A stretch of DNA of 64,000 bases from Variovorax boronicumulans (GCF_029892485.1 NZ_JARXVG010000006.1:62001-126000), one strand, 5' to 3'; counted from the stretch's first letter, positions 17,601-25,109 are shown. Notes: a model not told the origin generated them from the sequence alone. Numbers and translations are program-made.

Positions 17601-17912
17601 GGTTCGGTCAGGGTCGGCATGCTGCTGGGCAAGTCGGTGCGCTTTCTCGAGTTGAGCGGCGACGTGTATCTCAGGCTCTCGGCGATCAACTACTTCGGCG
17701 ACAACCTGGCGGTCACGGCGGCCAAGGGCGGCGGCAGCCTTCCCGTCGAGAGCGAAAGCCGCAACGGCACTGGCGGCGAAGTCGGGCTGGGCGGTCGCTT
17801 TGCCTTTCTGCCGCGCCGGGGCTTTGTCTATTTCGAGGCGTCCAGCCTCGCGGCCAGGGGCATCCGGCGAACATGGACCCTGCGCTCGGGTCTGCGCTAC
17901 GAGTGGTCCTGA
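14688..17912 (+). CDS. Type V secretion autotransporter, beta-barrel type
   Basis: About 1074 residues. A signal peptide lies near residues 35-58 (HLVPLLAVALVVAAMGRPVVALA). The passenger, about residues 60-790, is rich in Asn/Gly/Thr/Ser with repeated strand-turn units such as VTFNGDT, VTFNGNLTIS and NIDGDASFTATG, as in a beta-helix. An Ala/Ser/Thr linker leads to an autotransporter barrel (about 805-1074) that starts ETTGIWAEVDGGGFDARTAY and ends GLRYEWS. It should be exported and displayed on or released from the outer membrane; no protease or lipase catalytic motif stands out, so adhesion is a guess. The start is weak: the frame opens with a TTG at 14688, no ATG precedes the signal peptide, and no good ribosome-binding site is seen. 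The stop overlaps the next start (TGATG). Confidence 0.85.
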   Translation: MRVGSRFRGHRLLYPCTSRPRAVGISTGAAKDGSQHLVPLLAVALVVAAMGRPVVALAATTYEGTLTGVQANDQAGGTGNYSPAYVITPSPGTLHYAFGADDSIYVRGASGDVYGVLLTAASGSSPVVLDSAGGRLNISSANSAPGSASPSVLALSRGISVDGGSRVLVVNGNASVYAQADSKESIAIGVNVSGGTVTFNGDTSIRTSTPGYSRGLWVYQGQVTFNGDTTIVVSGKRSDTDGVYNSGGGASSVTFNGNLTISSTGQYPSDNVHGIYNDNVNSRLHVTGDLKLTAAANGSTVFGVRNQGVLNIDGDASFTATGSRSAFGIANTHTTARMTFGGNVDIAVTSTTGYAPFGNPTGIENKYPGTSSINFGKAVTVKVSAAAEAYAVNNASTLNFNSATNNVALQVASSCSTCDVYGIRNDGGTVKAAGGLSIATSPSGTGKGYAIWNVAADVRNATVTVNAAGGQPVKLQGDLVTGSVTNAGGTKYTGALNVNLDTPDSYLRGSVGGFVDPNTSDTTVFTAGSPNLSFTKGASWIPTGTGTMAADLGSGTLALANGGAIDMAASWGSFSPASIPAHSPRVLDIQSSTNAATVNLGDGATFRILSDVRNGVADRIQFGSGVTGFNATGTQVVNVVYDPALNDTSWVNASTAKTGTVIPASKPIVVIDASAAGGGTARLQAVQGATSQWSYENDLVRFTYAPNVALSADGSQVVLNGLTIAGSGTAAETGTDAAAGAASASSGLSTSAAGAAGAVARITPSESVKTAAEAGDSLRNLWALRANGIARRTEALRRDTAPETTGIWAEVDGGGFDARTAYARSYGQSYGALSVGVDRRLGDFGGWKSHAGGSVSYINSSAGYERGNGKASAIELAGYGMWADGLGTYLQIGARTASLENKYASTDSLSRRVTGTYKTQGYEVSAEAGHRFPLPQDVFVEPQVALTASRLAADRHTASNGVAISQDSLDAGSVRVGMLLGKSVRFLELSGDVYLRLSAINYFGDNLAVTAAKGGGSLPVESESRNGTGGEVGLGGRFAFLPRRGFVYFEASSLAARGIRRTWTLRSGLRYEWS

Positions 17913-18535
17913 TGGAAAAACCGCATCAATGGGCGATTGCGCGGTGGCGTGGCCGGGGCGCGCTGGCTGCACTGCTGTTCGCAGCCGGCGTGGCTTTCAT
18001 GCCTGTTCTCTCCATCGCGGCAGAGGCAGACGGCAAGAACTTCGCCTGGGGCACGCAGGTGACGCGGGACAACGTCGCCTTCGAATTCCAGGAGGCCAGG
18101 TATGCCAACCTGGTCGTGGACAGCAGCGTCGAACCGCCGAAGCAGTACAAGGGCGACTTCGTCCTGCTGCAGGTCAACATCACGAACACCGCGGAGCAGG
18201 CGCTTTTCGTGCGATTCCAACCGGTGTTCCGATTGATCGATGCCAAGGGGGCGCTCTACGAGCCGCATGAAGTGCTGACGAAGCTGGTCAACCCGCCACA
18301 GGAAGGCCAGGCCGCTTTCGGCGATCCGCTTGCCGCGGGGCAGAGCATGCAGCGGCGCGTGCTCTTTTCCGTGCCGAAGCAGCCCTACAGGGCCGTCGTG
18401 ATCGTTCCACGCAGCGCCGAAAAGGCCGACGACGGTGTCGTGACGTACGCGGGCCCGTACTTCTTCTATGACCTGGCGCCGCTTCGTTCTTCGCTGCCGG
18501 CAAAGGGCGCCAGGGCGGCGCTGAAGAGCCCGTGA
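17912..18535 (+). CDS. Secreted protein with Ig-like (DUF4352-type) fold, unknown function
   Basis: 207 residues: an N-terminal hydrophobic export signal (GALAALLFAAGVAFMPVLSIAAEA), then a domain with alternating beta strands, FVLLQVNITNTAEQALFVRF followed by FRLIDAKGALYEPHEVL, the pattern seen in DUF4352/TRF2-like extracellular Ig folds. It should be periplasmic or membrane-tethered. ATG 17912 overlaps the autotransporter stop (TGATG) and its own stop overlaps the next start (GTGA), so it is translated as the middle gene of a three-gene unit. The family assignment is by pattern only. Confidence 0.7.
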   Translation: MEKPHQWAIARWRGRGALAALLFAAGVAFMPVLSIAAEADGKNFAWGTQVTRDNVAFEFQEARYANLVVDSSVEPPKQYKGDFVLLQVNITNTAEQALFVRFQPVFRLIDAKGALYEPHEVLTKLVNPPQEGQAAFGDPLAAGQSMQRRVLFSVPKQPYRAVVIVPRSAEKADDGVVTYAGPYFFYDLAPLRSSLPAKGARAALKSP

Positions 18536-19686
18536 CCAACCCAGACCCTGTCGGCCGCCGGGTGCCAGGCGGAATCGCCTGCCCGCTGTGGATGCGGACG
18601 ATCTGCTGCGCCGGCGCCTTCGCGCTTCTTCTCGCGAGCGGATGCGCGGCGACAACGCCCGCACCGCAGGCGACATTCCCGAGCGCGTCATGGGAGGCAA
18701 CGCCCGAGGCGGAACTCGGGCCGGCCTGTCGCCGCGACCTCGACACCACGCGCGACTACGTTCGCACGCTGGACACCACCGCCCTCATGGCCGTGCAGGA
18801 TGGCCGCGTGCTGTTCAGCCAGGGCCCGGTCCAGACGGTCAGCATCGTTTTCTCGGTGCGCAAGAGCGTGCTGTCGATGCTGTACGGCAAGTACGTGGCG
18901 AACGGCACCATCGACCTCGACCGCACGCTGGCCGATCTGGGCATCGACGACACGGGCGGCCTGCTGCCCATCGAGCGGCAGGCGAGATTGCGCGACCTGC
19001 TCGCCGCCCGTTCGGGCGTCTACCACGCGGCCGCCAACGGTGGCGACGACGCGGTCGCCGCACCTGCACGCGGCTCCAAGGCGCCGGGCAGTTATTTCCT
19101 CTACAACAACTGGGACTTCAATGCCGCCGGCACCGCCTTCGAGCGCCTGACCGGGCGCGGCATCTACCAGGCCTTCGCGACGGATCTGGCGACGCCGCTG
19201 CAGCTGGAAGATTTCGATCCGGCCCGCCACAGGCGCAGCGGCGACGCCAGCCGGTCGGAGCATCTGGCCTATCCCTTCTTTCTGTCCACGCGCGACATGG
19301 CGCGCCTGGGCTACCTGATGCTGCGCCAGGGCAACTGGCGCGGACAGCAACTAGTTCCGGCCGACTGGGTGGCGCAAATCACGCGGCAGACCACACCGGC
19401 CGCGCAGATGCATCCAGCGCACACCGCGCGGCGCGGTTTCGGGTACGGCTACCTGTGGTGGCTGCTCGAAGAACCGCCGGACTCACCGCTCAGCGGTGCC
19501 TACATGGCGTGGGGCGTGCATGGCCAGTACATCCTCGTCGTGCCGAAGCGGACGATGGTGATCGCGCACAAGCGCCAGGTACCGGTGGCGGGCAACTGGG
19601 ATGTCAGCTGGGTCGGCCCGACCGAGTTTCTGCGCGCCGCGCGCATGCTGGCCGCGGCACCCTGCCGGGCAGGCGAGGGGCGCTGA
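18532..19686 (+). CDS. Serine hydrolase, beta-lactamase/class C family, probable lipoprotein
   Basis: About 384 residues. A lipobox (ALLLASGC) follows a hydrophobic stretch. The beta-lactamase-fold catalytic motifs are present: SxxK as SVRKS, YxN as YNN in YFLYNNWDF, and an HGQ triad in AWGVHGQYILVVP in place of KTG. Family members include esterases, D-amino peptidases and other periplasmic hydrolases; the KTG change argues against a true beta-lactamase. The GTG at 18532 overlaps the upstream stop by four bases; ATG 18592 gives a more usual signal peptide and may be the real start. It is the last gene of the autotransporter unit. Confidence 0.85.
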   Translation: MTNPDPVGRRVPGGIACPLWMRTICCAGAFALLLASGCAATTPAPQATFPSASWEATPEAELGPACRRDLDTTRDYVRTLDTTALMAVQDGRVLFSQGPVQTVSIVFSVRKSVLSMLYGKYVANGTIDLDRTLADLGIDDTGGLLPIERQARLRDLLAARSGVYHAAANGGDDAVAAPARGSKAPGSYFLYNNWDFNAAGTAFERLTGRGIYQAFATDLATPLQLEDFDPARHRRSGDASRSEHLAYPFFLSTRDMARLGYLMLRQGNWRGQQLVPADWVAQITRQTTPAAQMHPAHTARRGFGYGYLWWLLEEPPDSPLSGAYMAWGVHGQYILVVPKRTMVIAHKRQVPVAGNWDVSWVGPTEFLRAARMLAAAPCRAGEGR

Positions 19687-19690
19687 AGCG

Positions 19691-20038
19691 TCAGCGCCTG
19701 AACATCCGCAGGTCGAGCGCGCTCTCTTCGCCGAGCCACATCGCATGCGCCGTGTGGTCGGCGAGGTCGTCGCCCGTCACGCCGTGCACGAAGATGTCCA
19801 GGCCGTTGCGGTTGGCATCGAGCCATTCGATCACCTGGTCGAACTCGGCCGCATCGAAGGCCAGCTGGCAGCTCCAGTGCGGATGCGGGCCCACCAGCCG
19901 CTCGTGCACGCGGCCCACGATCACCATCAGTTCCTTGCCCGCGCGCTCGCAGAGTTCGCGCGCCTGCGCCAGCGTGGCGGGGCCGAAGTAGACGTGGGCG
20001 TGGTATTGCGGATAGAGGTTTTCGGGGCGGCGCGGCAT
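19691..20038 (-). CDS. DOPA 4,5-dioxygenase family protein
   Basis: 115 residues of the extradiol DOPA-dioxygenase family: QYHAHVYFGPATLAQARELCERAG at the N-terminus with paired histidines, GPHPHWSCQLAF in the middle, and a conserved DIFVHGVTGDDLADHTAHAMWLG near the C-terminus. Fungal and plant relatives cleave DOPA for betalain-type pigments; bacterial ones are mostly untested. It starts eight bases after the DUF4166 stop and seems to be the last gene of the operon controlled by the GbsR-type regulator. Confidence 0.88.
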   Translation of the reverse strand: MPRRPENLYPQYHAHVYFGPATLAQARELCERAGKELMVIVGRVHERLVGPHPHWSCQLAFDAAEFDQVIEWLDANRNGLDIFVHGVTGDDLADHTAHAMWLGEESALDLRMFRR

Positions 20039-20045
20039 GGTGCGC

Positions 20046-20693
20046 TCATTGTGGCCCCGGAAGCGCGTTCGGGCCCGGGTGCGGCGCCAGGTGAAAGCGG
20101 CCGCTGTAGCGGAACACGTCGCCGAACCAGCGGTGGCGCAGCAGCATCTTCATCGTGAAGTGGTCGGGGCTCGATGGGTCGGGCCGCTCCTCGACATACG
20201 CGGTGCCCATCAGGAGCCCGAGCGGCAGTGGAATGCGCAGGCCGCCGATGCGCCAGATGTAGCCCCGGTCGCGGAACACCAGCGCGCCGTCTTCCGCGCT
20301 CACCGCCAGGCGCATGCCGACGCCGAAGCGCACGTACTCGATCACCTCGGCGCCGTGCGCTGCCAGGTGTTCCATGTGCGAGCGGAAGTGGAAGGGCTTG
20401 CGGCCCTCGAAGTGGAAGACGCGGTCCCAATACAGGTTCGCGTCGTCGGGATCGCAGCGGTAGTGCACCTCGATCGGCACGCCGGCGCCCGTGTACGGAA
20501 CGAGCGCCCCGAACAGGCGGCCGAAGGGCATCAGCAACGCAGCCCATGGCGCGTGATGGACCTCGTTCATCGTGCCGCGAACGCAGACGTAGTCATCGGA
20601 GAAGGGCGCCATCGTGTAGTGCCGGCGAATCACCTCGCCCAGGCGCTCCCACGCCGCACCGAGCGCCTGCTGGAAGACGGGTTGCCGATTCAT
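20046..20693 (-). CDS. DUF4166 family protein
   Basis: 215 residues. The motifs LGAAWERLGEVIRRHYTMAPFSDDYVCVRGTM, VEVHYRCDPDDANLYWDRVFHFEG-like strands and FRDRGYIWRIGGLRIPLPLGLLMG are those of DUF4166, a domain of unknown function often found fused to saccharopine-dehydrogenase-like or epimerase domains. Here it stands alone. There is no signal peptide. The start overlaps the stop of the SRPBCC membrane gene (ATGA), so translation is probably coupled. Confidence 0.82.
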   Translation of the reverse strand: MNRQPVFQQALGAAWERLGEVIRRHYTMAPFSDDYVCVRGTMNEVHHAPWAALLMPFGRLFGALVPYTGAGVPIEVHYRCDPDDANLYWDRVFHFEGRKPFHFRSHMEHLAAHGAEVIEYVRFGVGMRLAVSAEDGALVFRDRGYIWRIGGLRIPLPLGLLMGTAYVEERPDPSSPDHFTMKMLLRHRWFGDVFRYSGRFHLAPHPGPNALPGPQ

Positions 20694-21736
20694 CGTGCGG
20701 CCATTGCCAAGGCACCTTCGCTGCGCACCTTGTAGAAGTGCAGGATGTGCTCCGAGAAATCGCCGAGCAGGAACTGTGCGACGCGGTCCGCATACCAGTT
20801 GAAGCGCGTGCTCACGCGCCACGACACATCGATGCGCAGCTCGGTCCCGCCGTCTCGCGGCGTCAGGGTGAAGGCCGAGTCGCGCAGGTCGAAGTAGTGG
20901 CCGCCGATCACCACGTGGTCGTCGAGCGCGCCCGCGGGAAAGGAGTCGGGTGCGAAGCGGTACTCCCACTTCATGTGCTGCTGCGGCTGCCACTCGGTGA
21001 TGAGTTCCTCGAAGTGCACGTCCTTCTGCCACCGCACCTGGCGCACGCGGCCTTCCGGCGTCTCGTGCGTCACGCCGGCCAAGGGCATCGGCACGCCGAT
21101 GCGGTAGGCCCAGGCGTTGCCGACTTCGTCGGGCCGGATGTCGCGCGCCTGGTTGATCTCGTGCCATATGCGTTCGGCCGGGGCAGCGATGAAGAGCGTG
21201 CGCGAAGTGGTCGAGAAGCGGTCGGGGTTGGGCAGCTGCGGCTCGATGGCGCCGAGCACCAGCGGCAGCACCGCAAAGCCGTAGAGCGCGGGCCGGGGCC
21301 AGCGGGTGACGCGGCACACCAGCCCCATCGCAAGCCCGCCGACGCTGCCCATGACGGCGAAGAGCGGCACGATCACGACGGCGCAGATCATTCCCTCGAT
21401 GAAGACCAGCAGCGTGCCGATGACGAAGAGGGCGGTCGAGACCCACGGCGCCCAGATGTAGTAGCCCCAGCTGCGCCGCTCGATGCGCTCGGCCATGTAT
21501 ACCGTGACAGCGCCGCACACCGCGGGCGCCAGGTAGATGAAGGCGCCGAGCATCGCCGAGAAAGGACGGCCCGGTCCGCCGCTGAAGGCGATGCGCAGCA
21601 CGAGCGCGGCCGCCGCGCCGACCAGCAGCGGCCAGAACCAGGCGAAGGGCATGCGGCGGCGGGGCTCGTCTCCGGCGTTGTCCGTGGTGGCGGAGGTCAG
21701 CTCGGAGAGCCTGCTTTCGTCGGGGTCGGTGCTCAT
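20690..21736 (-). CDS. Membrane protein with C-terminal SRPBCC (START-like) domain
   Basis: 348 residues in two parts. Residues 29-165 hold about five membrane segments (for example FAWFWPLLVGAAAALVLRIAF and FIEGMICAVVIVPLFAVMGSV). From about residue 175 a soluble SRPBCC/polyketide-cyclase-like domain begins with RTLFIAAPAERIWHEINQARDI and runs to the end (HYFDLRDSAFTLTPRDGGTELRID). Such helix-grip folds bind lipids or other hydrophobic ligands. The combination of membrane anchor and lipid-binding fold fits a role on membrane lipids, next to a methyltransferase; this is inference. Confidence 0.8.
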   Translation of the reverse strand: MSTDPDESRLSELTSATTDNAGDEPRRRMPFAWFWPLLVGAAAALVLRIAFSGGPGRPFSAMLGAFIYLAPAVCGAVTVYMAERIERRSWGYYIWAPWVSTALFVIGTLLVFIEGMICAVVIVPLFAVMGSVGGLAMGLVCRVTRWPRPALYGFAVLPLVLGAIEPQLPNPDRFSTTSRTLFIAAPAERIWHEINQARDIRPDEVGNAWAYRIGVPMPLAGVTHETPEGRVRQVRWQKDVHFEELITEWQPQQHMKWEYRFAPDSFPAGALDDHVVIGGHYFDLRDSAFTLTPRDGGTELRIDVSWRVSTRFNWYADRVAQFLLGDFSEHILHFYKVRSEGALAMAAR

Positions 21737-21765
21737 GGAAATCGCTTCTCCTCGTCTTGAATCGA

Positions 21766-22707
21766 TCAGCCGGCGCGCCTGGCGGTCACCATGAGGTAGT
21801 CGAAGTCGCGCCAGAACATGCCCAGCGCCAGCGCGCAGTAGCTCGCGACGATGTGCTTGCGCCGCCATGGGCTCAGCCTGCCGCGCGCCTTCCAGAGCTC
21901 GACGAGCGTGAAGCGCGTGGCCAGCACCGGGATGTGCAGCGCGCTCGGTGCGACGCGCCAGCGCAGCGACTTGCATTCGATGTCCTCGAAGCCGTGGTCG
22001 CGCAGCGCCGTGGCGAAGTCGTCACGCACGGCGAGCGTGGGCACGGCCCAGCTGTCGGCCCAGAGGCGGTGCAGCCAGTCGGCGATGCGGCCGGGTTTCC
22101 TGCGCAGCAGGAAGCCATCCACCACCACGAGCCGCGCGCCGGGCTTGAGCAGGCGCGCGGCTTCGCGCACGAAGTCGGCCTTGGCGGTGCCTTCGGCATA
22201 GCAGGCGCTCTCGAGGGCCCAGGCGCCGTCGGCCTGGGCGGTGGGGAGGCCCGTGCGGGTGTAGTCGGCTTCGATGTGGGCCAGGCGGTCGGCCACGCCG
22301 GCTGCGGCATCGAGCCGTGCCGAGATGCGGTTCTGCACCGGCACGTTGGTGACGGTGACCGCGTAGAGCGAGCGGTCGTCGCCGACCAGCGTGCGCGCGG
22401 TAGCGCCGGCGCCGCAGCCCATGTCGATCACGCAGCGGCGTTGGCCTTCGGCGGGCTGCATGTCGTCGAGCCGCAGCGCGCGGCCGACGGCGCGGTTCAT
22501 CTCCACCAGCATGCCTTCGCGGCGCAGCGGATTGAGCCCCGCGCGCCAGAAGCCGAAGTGCATGTTGTAGCTCGGGCTCCACGCGCTGTAGTCGACCGCG
22601 ACTTCGGTGAAGTAGTCCTGCGTGTCTTCGGTCGTGATCGCCTGGGCGGCGGGGTGCGCGGGCGCTTCGGACGGCAGGCGGAAGTCGGGCTGGAAGACGT
22701 TGGGCAT
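21766..22707 (-). CDS. SAM-dependent methyltransferase, cyclopropane-fatty-acid/tocopherol-type
   Basis: 313 residues. Motif I for SAM binding is VIDMGCGAGATARTLV (around residues 92-107), followed by VTVTNVPVQNRI and a core ending RRKPGRIADWLHRLWADSW. The N-terminal DYFTEVAVDYSAWSPSYNMHFGFW resembles the substrate lid of CFA-synthase and gamma-tocopherol methyltransferase relatives. A lipid or quinone substrate is plausible, given the SRPBCC membrane protein encoded next. It is cytoplasmic or membrane-associated, with no signal peptide. Confidence 0.85.
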   Translation of the reverse strand: MPNVFQPDFRLPSEAPAHPAAQAITTEDTQDYFTEVAVDYSAWSPSYNMHFGFWRAGLNPLRREGMLVEMNRAVGRALRLDDMQPAEGQRRCVIDMGCGAGATARTLVGDDRSLYAVTVTNVPVQNRISARLDAAAGVADRLAHIEADYTRTGLPTAQADGAWALESACYAEGTAKADFVREAARLLKPGARLVVVDGFLLRRKPGRIADWLHRLWADSWAVPTLAVRDDFATALRDHGFEDIECKSLRWRVAPSALHIPVLATRFTLVELWKARGRLSPWRRKHIVASYCALALGMFWRDFDYLMVTARRAG

Positions 22708-22766
22708 CGAGGCTCTTTCGGCGGTGGTTCTTGCGGTTCCCGGCGGGGCCAGACAGCGTGACCGTT

Positions 22767-23198
22767 TCAGAAGCGGCAGCGGTCGTCGGCACAGGTGGCC
22801 GGCGCGATCGCGCCGCGGTCTGCCAGCCGCGCGACGAGCCAGCGCGGCAGCCGGTAGCGGTTGCGCGCAAGCACCGCATAGGCGCGATCGGCGAGGGCGC
22901 CGACGAGCGGCAGGTCGAGCAGGGCACCGCCGGCCGGCAGGCCCACGGCGGCGCGGCAGGCGCGGATCGCGGCAACACCGGCGAGAACCCGGCCCGCCGC
23001 GTCGACCGTGTGCATGGCGGTCATCAGCGCCTCGCGCGGCGCCGGACCGCCGGAGAAGCCCAGGGGCGAGCAGTCGACGAGGCTCAGCCGGTCGGCCGCA
23101 TCGCGTGCCCGCATCGCGGCCATTTCGGCCACGCACAGCGGGCAGGTGGCGTCGTAGTAGACGGTCAGCGGATAGGTAGCGGGAGCGATGCGAGCCAT
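22767..23198 (-). CDS. DUF393 (DCC family) thiol-disulfide protein
   Basis: 143 residues. The defining motif of the family is YYDATCPLC (Cys19 and Cys22), which in DCC proteins forms a thioredoxin-like redox centre. The remainder is a compact helical domain (LLDLPLVGALADRAYAVLARNRYRL). It is the first gene of the operon, with the operator-like palindrome 19 bases upstream of its start. In other bacteria DUF393 proteins are often near membrane-lipid or light/oxidative-stress genes (recollection). Confidence 0.85.
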   Translation of the reverse strand: MARIAPATYPLTVYYDATCPLCVAEMAAMRARDAADRLSLVDCSPLGFSGGPAPREALMTAMHTVDAAGRVLAGVAAIRACRAAVGLPAGGALLDLPLVGALADRAYAVLARNRYRLPRWLVARLADRGAIAPATCADDRCRF

Positions 23199-23216
23199 GG
23201 CGTTCTCGGTTCTCGA

Positions 23217-23238
23217 TATTTCAGTCAAAACAGAAATA
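23217..23238. promoter_or_regulatory. Operator copy 1, upstream of the DUF393 operon
   Basis: A 22-base site reading TATTTC-AGTCAAAACA-GAAATA. Its outer arms and the GTCAA core are the same as those of the site at 23885-23906 upstream of the regulator gene. It lies just before the first gene of the five-gene operon, where a repressor would block transcription. Confidence 0.65.
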
Positions 23239-23258
23239 AATAGGCAAAAAAAGACAAC

Positions 23259-23861
23259 TCAGATCATCGGCAGGCTGGCATGGTGCGCATCCGGGTCGTC
23301 GCCCTTGCCGGCAGGGGTGGCGGGTGCGGCAGGGGCTGCATCGCCGCGCACGAACTTCTGCACGCTGGCCCCGAGCGTCAGCACCTTGTCGAGCGTGCCG
23401 GGCGAGAGCCGCAGCATTTCGTCGGCCCAGGTGGCGAGCTTGTCCATGAGTTCCATGGTGGAGCGGATGCGGTCCTGCGCATCGGGCGGCTCCTTCTGGA
23501 AATCGGGGCTGGAAACGAGTTCGCGCAGCACGCGGGTGGTCGGGTCGAACTCGCGCTCCTTGCGCTCGCGCACCACGGTGCGGAACAGCTCCCACACATC
23601 GACGCTGGTTTCGAAATAGTCGCGCCGGTCGCCCAGGATGTGCGTGACGCGCACGAGGTTCCAGGCCTGCAGTTCCTTGAGGCTGTTGCTGATGTTGGAG
23701 CGCGCGACGCCCAGGGTGTCGCAGAGCTCTTCGGCATGCATCGGCTTGCCGTGGGCGAAGAGCAGCGCATGGATCTGCGAGACCGTGCGGTTGACGCCCC
23801 ACATGGAGCCCATTTCGCCCCAGTGGACGACGAACTTGCGTTGAATGTCTGTGAGTTCCAT
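23259..23861 (-). CDS. GbsR/MarR-type transcriptional regulator
   Basis: 200 residues with a winged helix-turn-helix at about residues 22-85 (VSQIHALLFAHGKPMHAEELCDTLGVARSNISNSLKELQAWNLV) followed by GDRRDYFETSVDVWELFRTVV, the arrangement of GbsR-family regulators. The C-terminal part is helical, then an Ala/Pro tail. It lies directly upstream of the DUF393 operon on the same strand, and identical-looking operators flank it, so it probably represses both itself and the operon. The inducing signal is unknown. Confidence 0.85.
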   Translation of the reverse strand: MELTDIQRKFVVHWGEMGSMWGVNRTVSQIHALLFAHGKPMHAEELCDTLGVARSNISNSLKELQAWNLVRVTHILGDRRDYFETSVDVWELFRTVVRERKEREFDPTTRVLRELVSSPDFQKEPPDAQDRIRSTMELMDKLATWADEMLRLSPGTLDKVLTLGASVQKFVRGDAAPAAPATPAGKGDDPDAHHASLPMI

Positions 23862-23884
23862 GAGGCCGAGTCTAGGATTTCCAA

Positions 23885-23906
23885 TATTTCTGTCAATAGA
23901 GAAATA
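23885..23906. promoter_or_regulatory. Operator copy 2, upstream of the regulator gene
   Basis: A 22-base site reading TATTTC-TGTCAATAGA-GAAATA, with 7-base inverted arms. It shares 18 of 22 positions with the copy at 23217-23238. It lies 24 bases upstream of the regulator start, fitting autoregulation, and 33 bases from the LexA box of the divergent gene. Confidence 0.65.
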
Positions 23907-23938
23907 GAAAAATCACCAGGCGCCCGTGAATGATGAAA

Positions 23939-23958
23939 TACTGTATGAATAAACAGTA
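23939..23958 (+). promoter_or_regulatory. LexA (SOS) box upstream of the radical SAM gene
   Basis: TACTGTATGAATAAACAGTA contains the full CTGT-N8-ACAG LexA consensus, with the flanking TA and TA also kept. It ends 22 bases before ATG 23981, where LexA binding would cover the promoter. Confidence 0.8.
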
Positions 23959-23980
23959 AATTCCAACCCGAGGATTTGCC

Positions 23981-25078
23981 ATGCCACCCACATCCCCCAT
24001 TCCGATCCACATCATCAAGGGCCGTGGCGCGTCCACGCGGCTGGCGCACCGTTTCTCCAAAGACGAGCGCAATGCCTTCGACGACGGCTGGGGCACGCTC
24101 GAAGAAGGCGTGGCCGAGGCCGACGAGCTCATGCCCCTCGCGACCGAGGTGCGCTTCGAGGATGTGAAGTCGGTGCTTACCGGAAACGAATCGCCCGACA
24201 TCTACTTCGACCGGTCGCTCAACCCGTACCGCGGCTGCGAGCACGGCTGCATCTACTGCTTCGCACGGCCCACGCACAGCTACCTGAACCTCTCGCCCGG
24301 CCTCGATTTCGAAACCAAGCTCATCGCCAAGCGCAACATCGTCGAGGTGCTGCGCGCCGAACTCGGGCGCAAGAGCTACCGGCCGAGCCAGATCGCCATC
24401 GGCACCGCCACCGACTGCTACCAACCCATCGAGCGCGAGCTGCGGCTCACGCGCTCGGTCATCGAGCTGCTCAAGGAAGTGCGGCACCCGTTCGCGCTGG
24501 TCACCAAGTCGAGTGCCATCGAGCGCGACCTCGACCTGATTGCGCCGATGGCGGCCGACCACCTCGCCGCGGTGTACATCACCGTGACCACGCTCGACGG
24601 CGAACTCGCCCGCAAGCTCGAGCCGCGCGCCGCCGCGCCCCATCGGCGGCTGCGCACCATCCGCACGCTGGCCGAGGCGGGTGTGCCGGTGGGCGTGAGC
24701 GTGGCGCCGCAGATTCCGTTCGTGACAGAAGACATGGAACACGTGCTCGAAGCGGCCTGGGAGGCAGGTGCACGCAGTGCGTTCTACACGGTGGTGCGGC
24801 TGCCATGGGAGGTGGCGCCGCTCTTCAAGGAATGGCTCGCGCTGCACTACCCGCAGCGCGCGGACCGAATCATGGCGCGCATCCACGAGATGCGCGGCGG
24901 CAAGGACTACGACGGCGACTTCGCCACGCGCATGAAGGGCAGCGGCCTCTGGGCCGACCTGATCCACCAGCGCTTCCAGAAGGCGACGAAGCGCCTGGGC
25001 TTCAACCGCGAGCGCATTCCGATGGACCTCACCGCATTCCGGCCGCCGGGGGCGGAGGGGCAGGGCAATCTGTTCTAG
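23981..25078 (+). CDS. PA0069-family radical SAM protein (SplB-related)
   Basis: 365 residues. The iron-sulfur motif CxxxCxxC appears as CEHGCIYC (Cys86, Cys90, Cys93) directly after SLNPYRGC, the pattern of the PA0069/Rv2578c group related to spore photoproduct lyase. Other family strings are IAIGTATDCYQPIERELRLTR and RLPWEVAPLFKEWL. The enzyme is expected to use SAM and a 4Fe-4S cluster; its substrate is not established, but DNA repair is suspected from the SplB relation and SOS control. GAGGA lies about six bases before the ATG. Confidence 0.92.
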   Translation: MPPTSPIPIHIIKGRGASTRLAHRFSKDERNAFDDGWGTLEEGVAEADELMPLATEVRFEDVKSVLTGNESPDIYFDRSLNPYRGCEHGCIYCFARPTHSYLNLSPGLDFETKLIAKRNIVEVLRAELGRKSYRPSQIAIGTATDCYQPIERELRLTRSVIELLKEVRHPFALVTKSSAIERDLDLIAPMAADHLAAVYITVTTLDGELARKLEPRAAAPHRRLRTIRTLAEAGVPVGVSVAPQIPFVTEDMEHVLEAAWEAGARSAFYTVVRLPWEVAPLFKEWLALHYPQRADRIMARIHEMRGGKDYDGDFATRMKGSGLWADLIHQRFQKATKRLGFNRERIPMDLTAFRPPGAEGQGNLF

Positions 25079-25109
25079 CGACCGCGCCGATGCACGGCAC
25101 CTGGTGCTG

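Noticed and set aside
18532..19686. True beta-lactamase
   Set aside because: SxxK and YxN are present but KTG is replaced by HGQ and the gene is coupled to an autotransporter, so a resistance call is not supported.
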